This document shows, in pieces, positions 1 to 9,236 of a stretch of DNA of 64,000 nt. The notes beneath the pieces were generated by a model that saw only the letters and a program-made list of their open reading frames with translations, was not told the DNA's origin and ran no database searches. This DNA is from Candidatus Gastranaerophilales bacterium. GTDB lineage: Bacteria > Cyanobacteriota > Vampirovibrionia > Gastranaerophilales > Gastranaerophilaceae. The stretch is taken from positions 62,001-126,000 of the forward strand of contig CALURI010000003.1 in the NCBI GenBank assembly GCA_944323135.1, given 5' to 3'. Positions within the stretch are counted from its first letter, which is position 1, and the number at the start of each line of letters is the position of its first letter. Made by a program: the position numbers and the translations under genes.

Positions 1-1
1 A

Positions 2-652
2 GGGAAATCTTTTCTTAACAGTACAGCGTCAGATGAACCAAAATTAAGTAATATGATAGATTTGGCATTGGGGAATGATTGTAATCTTGTAGCATTGACA
101 TTAAATAAAGAAATAGGGATTCCAAAAACATCTGATGGACGGTTGGAAATAGCATTCAATATATATGAAAAGTGTTTAGAAAAAGGTTTTGAAAGTGAAA
201 AGATATTTTTTGATCCTTTGGTTTTGCCTGTCTGTGTTGATCAATCTCAAGGGATTGAAGCTTTAAATACTATTAAAATGATTAAAGAAAGTTTTGATCC
301 GCCTGTTAAAACAGTAATCGGACTTTCTAATATATCAAACGGCTGTCCGAAAGAATTGAGGTCTTTAATTAATAGGGTTTATGCGTGTTTGGCATGCGGA
401 GCGGGGTTAGATGCCGCAATTATTGATGCAAAAGATTTGGAACTTGTTAGAATATTAAAAATGATATCTTTAAATTCTCCGCACAGTGATGTCGATAAGT
501 TATATATTAATCTCGCAGCTATGGTAAAAGATTTTGGAGAACTGGAAGATATATCGTTTGATAACGATGACAAGGAACAACGCGAAATTATAAAAGCTGC
601 GAAAATATTATTAAATAAAGAAATATATTCTCATAGCTTTACACAAATATAA
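2..652 (+). CDS. Pterin-binding methyltransferase (MetH/AcsE-like), 5' truncated
   Basis: The reading frame is open to the left edge of the window, so the N-terminus is missing; an internal ATG at 53 is not the natural start because conserved sequence precedes it (an NSTASDEPKL stretch, residues 6-15 of the visible part). That stretch, followed by alternating hydrophobic strands and helices, matches the dihydropteroate-synthase-like TIM barrel that binds methyltetrahydrofolate in AcsE and in the pterin domain of MetH. A late motif with GLSNISNG fits the family strand carrying a conserved Asn. The known role is methyl transfer from methyl-THF to a corrinoid protein. Which pathway it serves (methionine synthesis or an acetyl-CoA type methyl branch) cannot be told because the upstream neighbours are outside the window. 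Confidence 0.8.
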   Translation, partial: GKSFLNSTASDEPKLSNMIDLALGNDCNLVALTLNKEIGIPKTSDGRLEIAFNIYEKCLEKGFESEKIFFDPLVLPVCVDQSQGIEALNTIKMIKESFDPPVKTVIGLSNISNGCPKELRSLINRVYACLACGAGLDAAIIDAKDLELVRILKMISLNSPHSDVDKLYINLAAMVKDFGELEDISFDNDDKEQREIIKAAKILLNKEIYSHSFTQI

Positions 653-717
653 TTTACGTATATAATATTGTTAAATGGTATAAACAGGTGTAAACAGGTT
701 AAAAGGAGAGTAAGATT

Positions 718-2766
718 ATTAATAAGAAGTTGATATTTTCGGCATTATTATCTCTGGTTTTGACAGGTGCTCAAGTTAATGCAATGACTCCAGAAGCAAA
801 TTCTTTGTATCAGCAGGCATGTTCGGCTGAATATAGAGAAGATTACAAAACTGCTGTTGATAAATTATTACAGGCTTTGAATCTTGCAAATAATGATGTG
901 ATGATTTATACAAAACTTGCAGGTGTGTATAGTGAAATGGGAGAATATGATAAGGCCCTTGAGACATATTCAAAAGTCGCAGAATTAAAACCGTCTGACG
1001 GTTATATATATTTGAGTGTCGGAAGTATTTATGAAAATTTAGGTAAATATCAGGACGCTTTAAATGCTTATAATAAAGTAGCTGAAATGTGTCCGGAATA
1101 TTTGTATAATTATTTGAATATTGCAAATGTTCAATATCAATTAAGAGATTATAAATCTGCGATAGAAAATTATAATAAATTTTTATCAACTTACTCTCAG
1201 CATATAGAAGCCCGTGAAAATCTTGCAGCTTCATATATTAACAGCGGGGATTTTACAAATGCGGTTAATGAGTATGAAAATTTGTACAGGCGTAATCCCG
1301 TAAGTTTTAAAAATTTTGCGAATTACGGTCAAGCATTATTTCAGGTAAAAGATTACCAGAAGGCTTCGGAATTTTTAGAAAAAGCTGTTGAAGTAAATCC
1401 GGATAACACTTCTGCTCACGTAAGTTTGGCTTTATCTTATCAGGAATTGGGTAAAAATGAGCAAGCTCTTGCTCAATATGATGTTGTATTCAGGCAACAG
1501 CCAGCGTTGAGTTCAATCCGTTTTGATTATGCAAATTTACTTGCTGATATTGGACAAGATGAAGCAGCTATTGCGAATTACAAAATTTATATAGCAAATT
1601 ATCCGAATGATTTCAGAGGCTATCAAAATATTGGTGTAGTTTATAAACGTTTAAACAAACTTGATGATACTATTTCAAATTATGAAAAAGCTCTTGCTCT
1701 TCAAAAAGATAAAAAAGATATAGCTCTTGTTGAAGATTTGGCTCAATGTTATCATTTGAAAAAAGATTATCCTAATGCTTTAAAATATTATGATGAAGTT
1801 TTAGCAGTTAATAAAGATGATTACGATGTAAAATATAACAAGGCTCTTGTTTTACATGCAATGGATAATTATAATGATGCTATAGCTATTTATACAGAGC
1901 TTTTGAAAGAAAAGTCAAATACAAATGTTCAAAATAATTTAACATCTGCATTATTAGCTCAAGGTGATAAATATTTACAAGAAAAGAATTACTCTCTTGC
2001 AACTGAAACTTATGAAAAAGCAATTCAATCCGGAGCAAAAGACGGTTCTGTATATTTTGGTTTGGCACGGTCATACAGAGCTTGTGATTTAAATGAAAGA
2101 GCCGCAGAAAATTATGAGAAAGCAATATCTTTGTCTCCTGATAATCCCGAGTATAGTAAAGAATATACGGAATTTATCGCTTCTGTAAATAAAACTCCTG
2201 ATGTTCAATCAAATTCATCAGAGACAGGAGTCTCAGAAGGCGGAATAAAAGAGATTTCTCTTTCAATGGATGACGCAAAACAATCAGAAATTTCTGAATC
2301 TGAACAAAATAAAAAGTTAATTGCTGCAGGTGATGCAAGCTTTAAAAAAGATAACTTTGATGAAGCCGTAAAAAATTATCAAGCAGCTTTAAAAATTAAT
2401 CCATCAGATGAAGTTACACTTTTGAAAATAGGAAACATTTATTATAACGCAAAACAAGATAATAAAAACGCAATAAATTTTTATAAAAAATCAATTGTAG
2501 TAAATCCTAATTATGCAGACGGTTGGTTTAATCTTGGGCTTGTGTATGCACATGAAAACAATAATAACAAAGCAAAAGAATGTTTTCACCGCGTAATAAC
2601 ATTAAATCCAAATTACGGATATGCATATTATGCACTGGGGCTTGCTTATGAAGAAGATGGAAATACAAAAGAAGCTCTTAATAATTACAAAATCTTTTTA
2701 ACTCATAATAAAGATGCTGCTGTAACAAAGAGTGTACAAGAAAAGATTAAAAATCTCGAAAAATGA
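718..2766 (+). CDS. Exported TPR-repeat protein, probable ATT start
   Basis: A protein of about 680 residues built almost entirely of tetratricopeptide repeats (roughly 14-16 units of 34 residues, many with Y/A/P at the usual places such as LxPxNPEY), with a linker of low complexity near residues 485-525 between two repeat blocks. TPR arrays act as protein-binding scaffolds. The start needs care. A TTG at 730 is possible, but the strong ribosome site AGGAG at 704-708 lies 21 nt before it, while the ATT codons at 715 and 718 lie 6 and 9 nt after it. Starting at ATT adds the residues NKK, which complete a normal signal peptide (basic N-region, hydrophobic core, cleavage near VNA). The stop overlaps the next gene by 4 nt (ATGA), so the two are probably co-translated. 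Confidence 0.85.
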   Translation: MNKKLIFSALLSLVLTGAQVNAMTPEANSLYQQACSAEYREDYKTAVDKLLQALNLANNDVMIYTKLAGVYSEMGEYDKALETYSKVAELKPSDGYIYLSVGSIYENLGKYQDALNAYNKVAEMCPEYLYNYLNIANVQYQLRDYKSAIENYNKFLSTYSQHIEARENLAASYINSGDFTNAVNEYENLYRRNPVSFKNFANYGQALFQVKDYQKASEFLEKAVEVNPDNTSAHVSLALSYQELGKNEQALAQYDVVFRQQPALSSIRFDYANLLADIGQDEAAIANYKIYIANYPNDFRGYQNIGVVYKRLNKLDDTISNYEKALALQKDKKDIALVEDLAQCYHLKKDYPNALKYYDEVLAVNKDDYDVKYNKALVLHAMDNYNDAIAIYTELLKEKSNTNVQNNLTSALLAQGDKYLQEKNYSLATETYEKAIQSGAKDGSVYFGLARSYRACDLNERAAENYEKAISLSPDNPEYSKEYTEFIASVNKTPDVQSNSSETGVSEGGIKEISLSMDDAKQSEISESEQNKKLIAAGDASFKKDNFDEAVKNYQAALKINPSDEVTLLKIGNIYYNAKQDNKNAINFYKKSIVVNPNYADGWFNLGLVYAHENNNNKAKECFHRVITLNPNYGYAYYALGLAYEEDGNTKEALNNYKIFLTHNKDAAVTKSVQEKIKNLEK

Positions 2767-3173
2767 AAAAATTAAATATTATACTTCTTTTGATTTTAAT
2801 CCTTTTTACCGCAACATCTTGTACGCGGGATAAGGCTGGAATTTTGTTTAATACCCGACCTATTACGGAAAAAAATATCTATGATTATTCTACAAATTTT
2901 CCTGTCGGTTCAAGAATATATTATGTTATTTTGATGCCCCAAAAAGTAGAATCAAGATATATTTATATTCAAATTGTTAAAAAGGACAATGATTACGGCA
3001 GGCTTGGGTATAAATTAATACAGACAAGAAATATAAGATTGAAAGATGAAGAAATTAATTATTTTACAGACTACTTTGTACTAAATGAAAGCGGATATTA
3101 TTTCATGAAAGTTTATTCAAAAGATAAACCTCAAAAAGTTCTTGCAGCTGCAGAATTTTATGTCAGAAATTAG
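2763..3173 (+). CDS. Small lipoprotein
   Basis: A 136-residue protein that starts inside the stop codon of the TPR gene. It opens with a short basic region, a hydrophobic stretch and a lipobox-like ATSC with the cysteine at about residue 20, so it is predicted to be lipidated and membrane anchored. The rest is beta-rich with no motif I recognise. Its tight coupling to the TPR protein suggests that the two work together at the envelope, which is an inference. A strong terminator follows 16 nt later. Confidence 0.8.
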   Translation: MKKLNIILLLILILFTATSCTRDKAGILFNTRPITEKNIYDYSTNFPVGSRIYYVILMPQKVESRYIYIQIVKKDNDYGRLGYKLIQTRNIRLKDEEINYFTDYFVLNESGYYFMKVYSKDKPQKVLAAAEFYVRN

Positions 3174-3188
3174 TTAAATTGAAAATAA

Positions 3189-3218
3189 AAAAAAGCGAAG
3201 ATTATTCTTCGCTTTTTT
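3189..3218. terminator. Bidirectional intrinsic terminator
   Basis: The stem GCGAAGA/TCTTCGC with loop TTAT is flanked by an A run on the left and a T run on the right, so it can stop transcription from the lipoprotein operon (+) and from gyrA (-), which converge here. Confidence 0.9.
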
Positions 3219-3234
3219 ATCTGATTTTATTTTA

Positions 3235-5799
3235 TTACTCTTCAGAATTATTATTATCTAACAGACTTGTTTGTGACACATTATTTTGAGCTTCTTCAGC
3301 ATCCATTGCTGCTACATCTTTTTTAACCTGTTCATCTTCATCAGGATTTACAATTTTGTTAACAGATACGACAGTATCATGATCTGTTAAGTTTTGAGCT
3401 CTTACACCTGTTGCAGGGCGTCCCTGACGAGAGATTGAGCCTGCATTCAATCTTGTAACAACTCCGTTTGCAGTTACCATCATAATGTCATCAGATTCTT
3501 TTACAATAGTTAATGCAACAAGTTTTGATGAAGTTGATTTGAATTTAGTTGCAATAAGACCGATTCCGCCTCTGTTTTGGCTTCTGAATTCTGATAATTT
3601 TGTACGTTTCCCGAAGCCGTCTGATGTAACTACAAGCAAATCTGCATCATAATCGCGAGGAACGATGTCGCAGCCTACGATTTCGTCACCTATACGTAAT
3701 TTCATTGAAGTAACACCTCTTGCGCTTCTGCCTAGCGGTCTTAAATCTTCAATCGGGAAGCGGATTGCCATACCACAAGATGTTCCGATAATGATTTCAT
3801 CTCTTGCAGTTGCAAGTTTTACCCAATCAAGTTCATCATTTTCTTCCAAACCGATTGCGATAATTCCGTTTCTTCTGATATTTGTAAAGTTATCAAGTTC
3901 TATACGTTTGATGTAACCTTTTTTAGTCAACATAATCAAGTTCAAATCATGAGAGAAATTGCTTACAGGTACAACTGCTGTAATTCTTTCATCTTGATCT
4001 ATCGGGAGAACATTAATTATCGGCAATCCTTTTGCTTGACGTCCGCCTTCAGGGAAGTCATAGACATTCAAGCTGTAAACTGTTCCTTTTGATGAGAAGA
4101 ACAATACTTTATCATGCATCATTGCGGTGAAGAAGTGTTGAATATCATCATCTTCTTTTGTTTTGATACCTGATTTGCCGCGAGTCGCACGATTTTGTCT
4201 TTCAAATGTATCTAAAGAAATACGTTTCAAATATCCTTGGTGAGTGATAAATACTGCCATAGGAGTATTTGGAGTTAAATCTTCAATTGTAACTTCGCCT
4301 TGTTCAGGTAAGATTTGAGTTTTTCTGTCATCACCGTATTTTTCTTTATCTTCTAAAAGTTCGCCTTTGATAATATCAAGGATTTTTTGACGGCTTGCTA
4401 AGATTTCTTCGTATTCAGCGATTTTCTTAACTAATTCATCGTATTCAGCCTTAACTTTGTCTTGTTCTAATCCGGTTAATCTTCTCAATTGCATTTCAAG
4501 GATTGCGTTTGCCTGATCAGCGTCAAGCCCAAATCTGCTCATTAATCCGTTTCTTGCATCATCGGTTGTTTTTGAACTTTTGATCAGTTCAATTACTTCA
4601 TCAATTGAACCCAATGCGATAATCAAACCGGCTAAGATATGAGCTCTGATTTTAGCTTTTTTCAAGAAGAAAATAGTTCTTCTTGTAACGATTTCAACTC
4701 TGTGTTCTACGAATTCTGATAATACTTCGTATAAATTCATTAATCTTGGCTGTTTGCCGCATAATGCAAGCATATTAACTCCGAAAGTCGTAGCAAGTTG
4801 AGTATATTTGAATAAATTATTTTTAACAACATCAGGTTTAGCGTCACGTTTAAGTTCGATTACGATACGCATACCTTCCCTGTCGGATTCATCACGAATA
4901 TCAGAAATCCCGTTAATTCTTTGATCTTTAACAAGTTCTGCGATTTTTTCAATTAAAACAGATTTGTTTACCTGATAAGGAATTTCTGTTACAACAATTG
5001 CAGTACGTCCTTGACGACCGCCGCCGCCTGCAATTTCTTCAAAGTTTGCAACGGCTTGCATTTTGATAGAGCCACGTCCTGTTTCATAAGCCTGTTTAAT
5101 ATCGTTTAAGCCTATAATAGTTGCAGCAGTCGGAAAATCAGGCCCTTTAACATATTCCATAAGTTCTGATACGGTGATATTAGGATTATCTATAAGTGCA
5201 ATTGTTCCGTCAACAATTTCGCATACGTTATGAGGCGGAATATTTGTTGCCATACCAACTGCAATACCTGAACAACCGTTTAATAAAAGCATCGGAAGTC
5301 TTACCGGTAATACGGAAGGTTCTTGTAATGAACCGTCGAAGTTTGGTTCAAATTCAACTGTTTCACAATCAATATCAGCAAGCATTGATTGTGTAATTTT
5401 ATGCATTCTGGCCTCTGTATAACGCATTGCAGCTGCACCGTCACCGTCAACCGAACCGAAGTTACCATGACCGTCTACGGTTAAATAACGGGTAGAGAAA
5501 TCTTGAGCCATACGAACTAATGCTTCGTATACCGCAGTATCACCGTGAGGGTGGTATTTACCTAAAACTTCACCAACAATACGTGCACATTTCTTAAACG
5601 GTTTGTCAGGAGTCATCCCAAGTTCGTTCATTGCGTATAAAATACGTCTGTGAACAGGTTTTAAACCGTCCCTAACATCAGGTAATGCACGTCCTACAAT
5701 TACACTCATTGCATAATCGATATATGAACGTTTCATCTCTTCTCTAATATTTACAGGAACGATTTTGCCGTCTGCAAACATGTTTTGTTGGTTGCTCAT
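3235..5799 (-). CDS. gyrA: DNA gyrase subunit A
   Basis: This is the breakage-reunion subunit of gyrase, which with GyrB introduces negative supercoils. The N-terminal winged-helix/tower region has the catalytic tyrosine in AAMRYTEAR (Tyr127) and the quinolone-determining region [10 protein letters not shown] (residues 83-92), with Thr at the position equivalent to E. coli Ser83 and Glu at the Asp87 position. The six-bladed C-terminal beta-pinwheel follows, and the protein ends in an acidic tail. The GyrA box that marks true gyrases is degenerate ([10 protein letters not shown], about residues 532-541). The ATG at 5799 is preferred, with an AGAGGGG site at 5811-5817; a GTG at 5811 would add four residues and overlap that site. 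The length of 854 aa is normal. It has no gyrB neighbour in the window. Confidence 0.96.
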   Translation of the reverse strand: MSNQQNMFADGKIVPVNIREEMKRSYIDYAMSVIVGRALPDVRDGLKPVHRRILYAMNELGMTPDKPFKKCARIVGEVLGKYHPHGDTAVYEALVRMAQDFSTRYLTVDGHGNFGSVDGDGAAAMRYTEARMHKITQSMLADIDCETVEFEPNFDGSLQEPSVLPVRLPMLLLNGCSGIAVGMATNIPPHNVCEIVDGTIALIDNPNITVSELMEYVKGPDFPTAATIIGLNDIKQAYETGRGSIKMQAVANFEEIAGGGGRQGRTAIVVTEIPYQVNKSVLIEKIAELVKDQRINGISDIRDESDREGMRIVIELKRDAKPDVVKNNLFKYTQLATTFGVNMLALCGKQPRLMNLYEVLSEFVEHRVEIVTRRTIFFLKKAKIRAHILAGLIIALGSIDEVIELIKSSKTTDDARNGLMSRFGLDADQANAILEMQLRRLTGLEQDKVKAEYDELVKKIAEYEEILASRQKILDIIKGELLEDKEKYGDDRKTQILPEQGEVTIEDLTPNTPMAVFITHQGYLKRISLDTFERQNRATRGKSGIKTKEDDDIQHFFTAMMHDKVLFFSSKGTVYSLNVYDFPEGGRQAKGLPIINVLPIDQDERITAVVPVSNFSHDLNLIMLTKKGYIKRIELDNFTNIRRNGIIAIGLEENDELDWVKLATARDEIIIGTSCGMAIRFPIEDLRPLGRSARGVTSMKLRIGDEIVGCDIVPRDYDADLLVVTSDGFGKRTKLSEFRSQNRGGIGLIATKFKSTSSKLVALTIVKESDDIMMVTANGVVTRLNAGSISRQGRPATGVRAQNLTDHDTVVSVNKIVNPDEDEQVKKDVAAMDAEEAQNNVSQTSLLDNNNSEE

Positions 5800-5969
5800 G
5801 TGTTGTTCCACCCCTCTTTATTTAATATTTATAATAATTCTCTTTATTTTAAAGGTTTATTTTCCTTGATAATATTGTATCACAAACACATGTAATTGGG
5901 TAATTTTAAAATAATCTTTACAAAAGCTAAAACTATTTTGCTGCTTGGCAAAATTTTGAATTAAGTTGA

Positions 5970-6197
5970 TTATTGGAAGTTCTTTAGATTAATTAAATTT
6001 TCCAAGTTCACATCAAGAATTTCTGCGAGGTTTTTCAAGTATAACAATGTAGGGTTTGTTAATCCTCGTTCAACTTTACTGTAGTATCTTTTATCAATAT
6101 CAAGTTTATTGACTACATCGTCTTGTGATAGCCCTTTTAATGATCGTATTACTTTAATTTTTAGTCCGATTTTTTTTAGAAATTCTTTATTATCCAT
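5970..6197 (-). CDS. Small XRE-family HTH regulator
   Basis: A 75-residue protein that is essentially a single Cro/CI-type helix-turn-helix domain. It has the pattern LxxIRxxKGLSQDDVV, a recognition helix with YYSKVERG, and the trailing helix of the family (LAEILDVNLENLI). It probably binds DNA as a dimer. It is transcribed away from a pilin-like gene, with 107 bp between the starts. The same arrangement recurs at 23.8-24.8 kb with a related regulator, so it is inferred to control that pilin gene. The start has no Shine-Dalgarno site but a TAAAAT box 6 nt upstream, suggesting a leaderless transcript. Confidence 0.9.
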   Translation of the reverse strand: MDNKEFLKKIGLKIKVIRSLKGLSQDDVVNKLDIDKRYYSKVERGLTNPTLLYLKNLAEILDVNLENLINLKNFQ

Positions 6198-6203
6198 AAA
6201 AAG

Positions 6204-6232
6204 ATTTTATGGGGGTGACGGAAAGTAAACAA
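6204..6232 (-). promoter_or_regulatory. Promoter of the XRE regulator (leaderless)
   Basis: TTGTTT (6232-6227), a 17-nt spacer and TAAAAT (6209-6204) lie on the minus strand. The -10 box ends 6 nt before the ATG, so the predicted transcript starts at or next to the start codon. Confidence 0.6.
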
Positions 6233-6253
6233 TAGCATAATAATATAAAATAG

Positions 6254-6263
6254 GTTTATAAAC
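6254..6263. promoter_or_regulatory. Candidate operator, 10-bp palindrome GTTTATAAAC
   Basis: A perfect 10-bp palindrome lies in the divergent gap between the XRE regulator and the pilin-like gene, 41 nt before the pilin start. Its position fits a regulator binding site, but one palindrome in AT-rich DNA is weak evidence. Confidence 0.3.
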
Positions 6264-6304
6264 TATTAATATAGATAATAAACAAAATTTTAAGAGGACA
6301 AACA

Positions 6305-7003
6305 ATGAAAAGTAAAGAGGGGTTTGCTCTTGCAGAAGTTTTGATAACTTTGGGAATTATTGGTGTGGTTGCTGCGATGACATTGCCTGTACTTATCCAA
6401 AATCACAGAAACAGTGTTGTTGAAGCAAGGCTAAAAAAGTTTTATTCTGTTATGAATCAAGCTGTTATTATGGCAGAAAATGATTACGGTGATAAAAAAG
6501 AGTGGTATGAGGATTTAACTGGTGCAGAAATTGATAATGACGGAAATCCAATTCCTGGTTCTTCTGAATTAGAAAAGTGGTTTAATAAATATTTAATGCC
6601 ATATTTAATAGAGGTTAAAACTGAAACTTTATCTGATGGAACATTTATGGTGTATTTTTCAGATGGAAGTGCTCTGGCAACTATATCTGCAGGCAGGGGG
6701 CGATATTGGTATTTTTATCCTTTCAATCCTGAAAAATGTATGAGTAGAACTCAGGAAAAAGCCAATGGAGTATGTAGGTTTGTTTTTTGTTTTAAACTTG
6801 TAGGTGATGAATATTCGTGGAAATATCATCTTGATAAAGGTTTTGAACCTGCAAAATACCGTTGGGATGGTTCTTTGGAAAATTTATATAAAGGATGTAG
6901 TGATAAGATATCTGATGGAATTCTTCATGGACATTGTGCAGCTTTAATCCAATATAACGGTTGGAAAATTCCAAAAAATTATCCTTTTAGAATAAGTTAT
7001 TAA
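6305..7003 (+). CDS. Type IV pilin-like (pseudopilin) protein
   Basis: A 232-residue protein with a type III (prepilin) signal: a short basic leader ending in EG, then FALAEVLITLGIIG, where Phe is +1 and Glu is the conserved +5, followed by a hydrophobic helix. A prepilin peptidase would cut after Gly6, and the protein would assemble in, or be processed by, a type IV pilus or type II secretion-like machine. The globular part is Tyr/Trp-rich, has several cysteines in its second half, and ends in a motif (ALIQxNGWKIPKxYPxR) shared with the interrupted pilin gene at 23.8 kb. A good site AAGAGG precedes the ATG. It is divergent from an XRE regulator. The precise role (minor pilin, competence or adhesion) is unknown. 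Confidence 0.88.
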   Translation: MKSKEGFALAEVLITLGIIGVVAAMTLPVLIQNHRNSVVEARLKKFYSVMNQAVIMAENDYGDKKEWYEDLTGAEIDNDGNPIPGSSELEKWFNKYLMPYLIEVKTETLSDGTFMVYFSDGSALATISAGRGRYWYFYPFNPEKCMSRTQEKANGVCRFVFCFKLVGDEYSWKYHLDKGFEPAKYRWDGSLENLYKGCSDKISDGILHGHCAALIQYNGWKIPKNYPFRISY

Positions 7004-7542
7004 TCAATTTTGTATTTTGGAGCTTCTTTAGTTACAAGTTCCATGTATTTTTTGTTATTTTTTTCAGCAAAATCTATGGCTTTTTTTCGTGCTTCTTCTT
7101 GTCCGCCAAGTTCTGATGAGTAAAATCGTTTTGCATAAGAAAATCTGTCTAGTCCTTTCACTTTTGATGGTTGGTAGACTGCTGTATTGTATTCGTAGTA
7201 TTCTTTATTTTCAGGAAAAGTTAAATATCCGACAATTGAAGCGTCTGGATATACTAAAACGGATGCACCTTTTGTTTTTTCTTGAATTTCATGTGCATAT
7301 TGTGCGGCAGCATCTGTCGGGTTTGTCAAATTCGGAAAATTTGAAAGCTGAAGTTTGCTGTGCCAATTCCCTATATTTTCGTCTTTCAAAAGGTAGTCGT
7401 AATTTTTTGTTTCGCTGTCGGGGTTTGAGAGGTTGTATGTTTGTTTGTCAAATTTTATTTTGTCAATTTGTGCAAAGGTTGCACATTGGCATAGAGTTAA
7501 TATATTTACCAAAATAAGAATTTTTTTTAATAAATTTTTCAT
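7000..7542 (-). CDS. Secreted protein of unknown function
   Basis: A 180-residue protein with a clear N-terminal signal peptide (MKNLLKKILIL..., cleavage likely near TFA). A CQC just before the cleavage region could be an atypical lipobox, but does not match it well. The mature part is Tyr/Lys-rich and I do not recognise a family. It converges on the pilin-like gene with a 4-nt overlap at the stop codons, so the two are not one operon. Confidence 0.75.
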   Translation of the reverse strand: MKNLLKKILILVNILTLCQCATFAQIDKIKFDKQTYNLSNPDSETKNYDYLLKDENIGNWHSKLQLSNFPNLTNPTDAAAQYAHEIQEKTKGASVLVYPDASIVGYLTFPENKEYYEYNTAVYQPSKVKGLDRFSYAKRFYSSELGGQEEARKKAIDFAEKNNKKYMELVTKEAPKYKID

Positions 7543-7678
7543 AAATTATGCAAACCCCTTTCTTTATTTTTATTTGATTGCTTATAAAATTATTTGTTTT
7601 TCAATTGTAAAAATCTATTACCCGTTTTGTTAATTAGAGTTATTTATTGTACAATTTATTTATAAGGAGAGTAAAATT

Positions 7679-8236
7679 ATGCCGTTTGAATTTGTTCCGC
7701 AAAAAATAAAAGATGTGATTTTGGTTAAACCAAAGGTTTTTGGGGATAATCGCGGATTTTTTATGGAAAGTTATAAAAAATCTGATTTTTTTGCAAATGG
7801 GATAGATGTTGAATTTAATCAGGATAATCATTCAAAATCAACAGCCCATGTTTTAAGAGGTTTGCATTATCAAGAAAAGCCATACGGTCAGGCAAAACTT
7901 GTAAGATGCGGTCGCGGCAGAATTTATGATGTTGCTGTGGATATCAGACCTGAATCTGAAACTTTCTCCCAATATGTAAAAGTTGAATTGTCAGAAGAAA
8001 ATAAACACATGTTATTTATTCCAGAAGGATTTGCACACGGTTTTGTTGTATTGTCTGATGAAGCTGAACTTTTATACAAAGCTAGCGGGGAATATGCTCC
8101 TCAGGCGGATAGAGGGATTTTGTGGTCTGATAAAGATATAAATATTGATTGGGGGATTGATTTTGAACCTATTTTGTCTGAAAAAGACAAGAACCAAAAA
8201 ACTCTGAAAGAGATTTTTGGCAGCACAACAATATAA
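7679..8236 (+). CDS. rfbC: dTDP-4-dehydrorhamnose 3,5-epimerase
   Basis: It epimerises dTDP-4-keto-6-deoxyglucose at C3 and C5, the third step of dTDP-L-rhamnose synthesis in the cytoplasm. The cupin fold is visible, with the catalytic His in VLRGLHYQ (about residue 61) and the downstream strand motif FIPEGFAHGF. Its 185-aa length is normal. It has a strong AAGGAGAG site and is the first gene of the rhamnose operon rfbC-rfbB-GT-rfbD-rfbA. Confidence 0.96.
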   Translation: MPFEFVPQKIKDVILVKPKVFGDNRGFFMESYKKSDFFANGIDVEFNQDNHSKSTAHVLRGLHYQEKPYGQAKLVRCGRGRIYDVAVDIRPESETFSQYVKVELSEENKHMLFIPEGFAHGFVVLSDEAELLYKASGEYAPQADRGILWSDKDINIDWGIDFEPILSEKDKNQKTLKEIFGSTTI

Positions 8237-8251
8237 GGAGAAATTAAAATA

Positions 8252-9232
8252 ATGTCAAAAATACTTGTAACCGGTGGTGCCGGGTTTATCGGAAGTTGTT
8301 TTGTAAGATATATGTTAAAAAATCATCTTGATTATAAAATTATAAATCTTGATGCCTTAACTTATGCAGGAAATATTGAAAATCTTGATGATGTAAAAGA
8401 TAACCCTAATTACACATTTGTTCACGGAAATATTTGTGATAAAAAGCTTGTTCCGGAATTAGTGGAACAAGTTGATGCTGTTGTAAATTTTGCGGCTGAA
8501 TCTCATGTGGATCGTTCAATTACAGGCCCTGAAATTTTTATTGAAACTAACGTAAAAGGTACATTAAATTTATTACAGGCAGCTCGTCGATTCAAGACAG
8601 AAAAATATTTGCAAGTATCGACAGATGAGGTGTACGGTACTTTAGGTAAGACCGGTTATTTCACGGAAACTACACCACTTGCACCTAACAGCCCTTATTC
8701 AGCATCAAAGGCTTCTGCGGACATGCTTGTCAGAGCTTACCATGAAACTTATAATATGCCTGTTTTGACAACAAGATGTTCTAATAACTACGGACCTTAT
8801 CAGTATCCTGAAAAACTTATACCTTTCTTTATTTCTCAGCTTCTGAAGGGGGATAAAGTCCCTGTATATGGTGACGGTATGAATGTCCGTGACTGGTTGT
8901 ATGTGTATGATCATTGTGCAGCAATAGATACTGTTTTGCATAAAGGCAGAGTCGGTGAAGTTTATAATATTGGGGGGCATAACGAAAAAACTAATATGGA
9001 AATCACTCATCTTATTTTAGATGCTATGGGTAAGGATGAATCTTCAATTAAATATGTAGAAGATAGACTTGGTCATGATAAACGTTATGCAATTTGTAAT
9101 GACAAAATTCAATCAGAATTGGGCTGGAAACCGTCATTAACTTTTGAAGAAGGTATTAAAATCACAATAGATTGGTATTTGAATAATCAAGATTGGATTA
9201 AATCTATTGAAGCTAAAAAAGCTAAAGTTTAA
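8252..9232 (+). CDS. rfbB: dTDP-glucose 4,6-dehydratase
   Basis: A short-chain dehydrogenase/reductase that converts dTDP-glucose to dTDP-4-keto-6-deoxyglucose using bound NAD. The nucleotide-binding GGAGFIGS (residues 8-15), the STDEVYG segment carrying the catalytic Thr/Asp/Glu, and the YSASKA active-site Tyr/Lys motif (about residues 150-155) are all present. The length of 326 aa is normal. It lies 15 nt after rfbC with an AAGGAG site. Confidence 0.97.
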   Translation: MSKILVTGGAGFIGSCFVRYMLKNHLDYKIINLDALTYAGNIENLDDVKDNPNYTFVHGNICDKKLVPELVEQVDAVVNFAAESHVDRSITGPEIFIETNVKGTLNLLQAARRFKTEKYLQVSTDEVYGTLGKTGYFTETTPLAPNSPYSASKASADMLVRAYHETYNMPVLTTRCSNNYGPYQYPEKLIPFFISQLLKGDKVPVYGDGMNVRDWLYVYDHCAAIDTVLHKGRVGEVYNIGGHNEKTNMEITHLILDAMGKDESSIKYVEDRLGHDKRYAICNDKIQSELGWKPSLTFEEGIKITIDWYLNNQDWIKSIEAKKAKV

Positions 9233-9236
9233 AAAA

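Noticed and set aside
776-1234. Open frame on the minus strand inside the TPR gene
   Set aside because: It lies wholly within a strongly repetitive coding gene, has no ribosome site, and its Leu/His/Tyr-rich product is the usual antisense shadow of AT-rich coding DNA.
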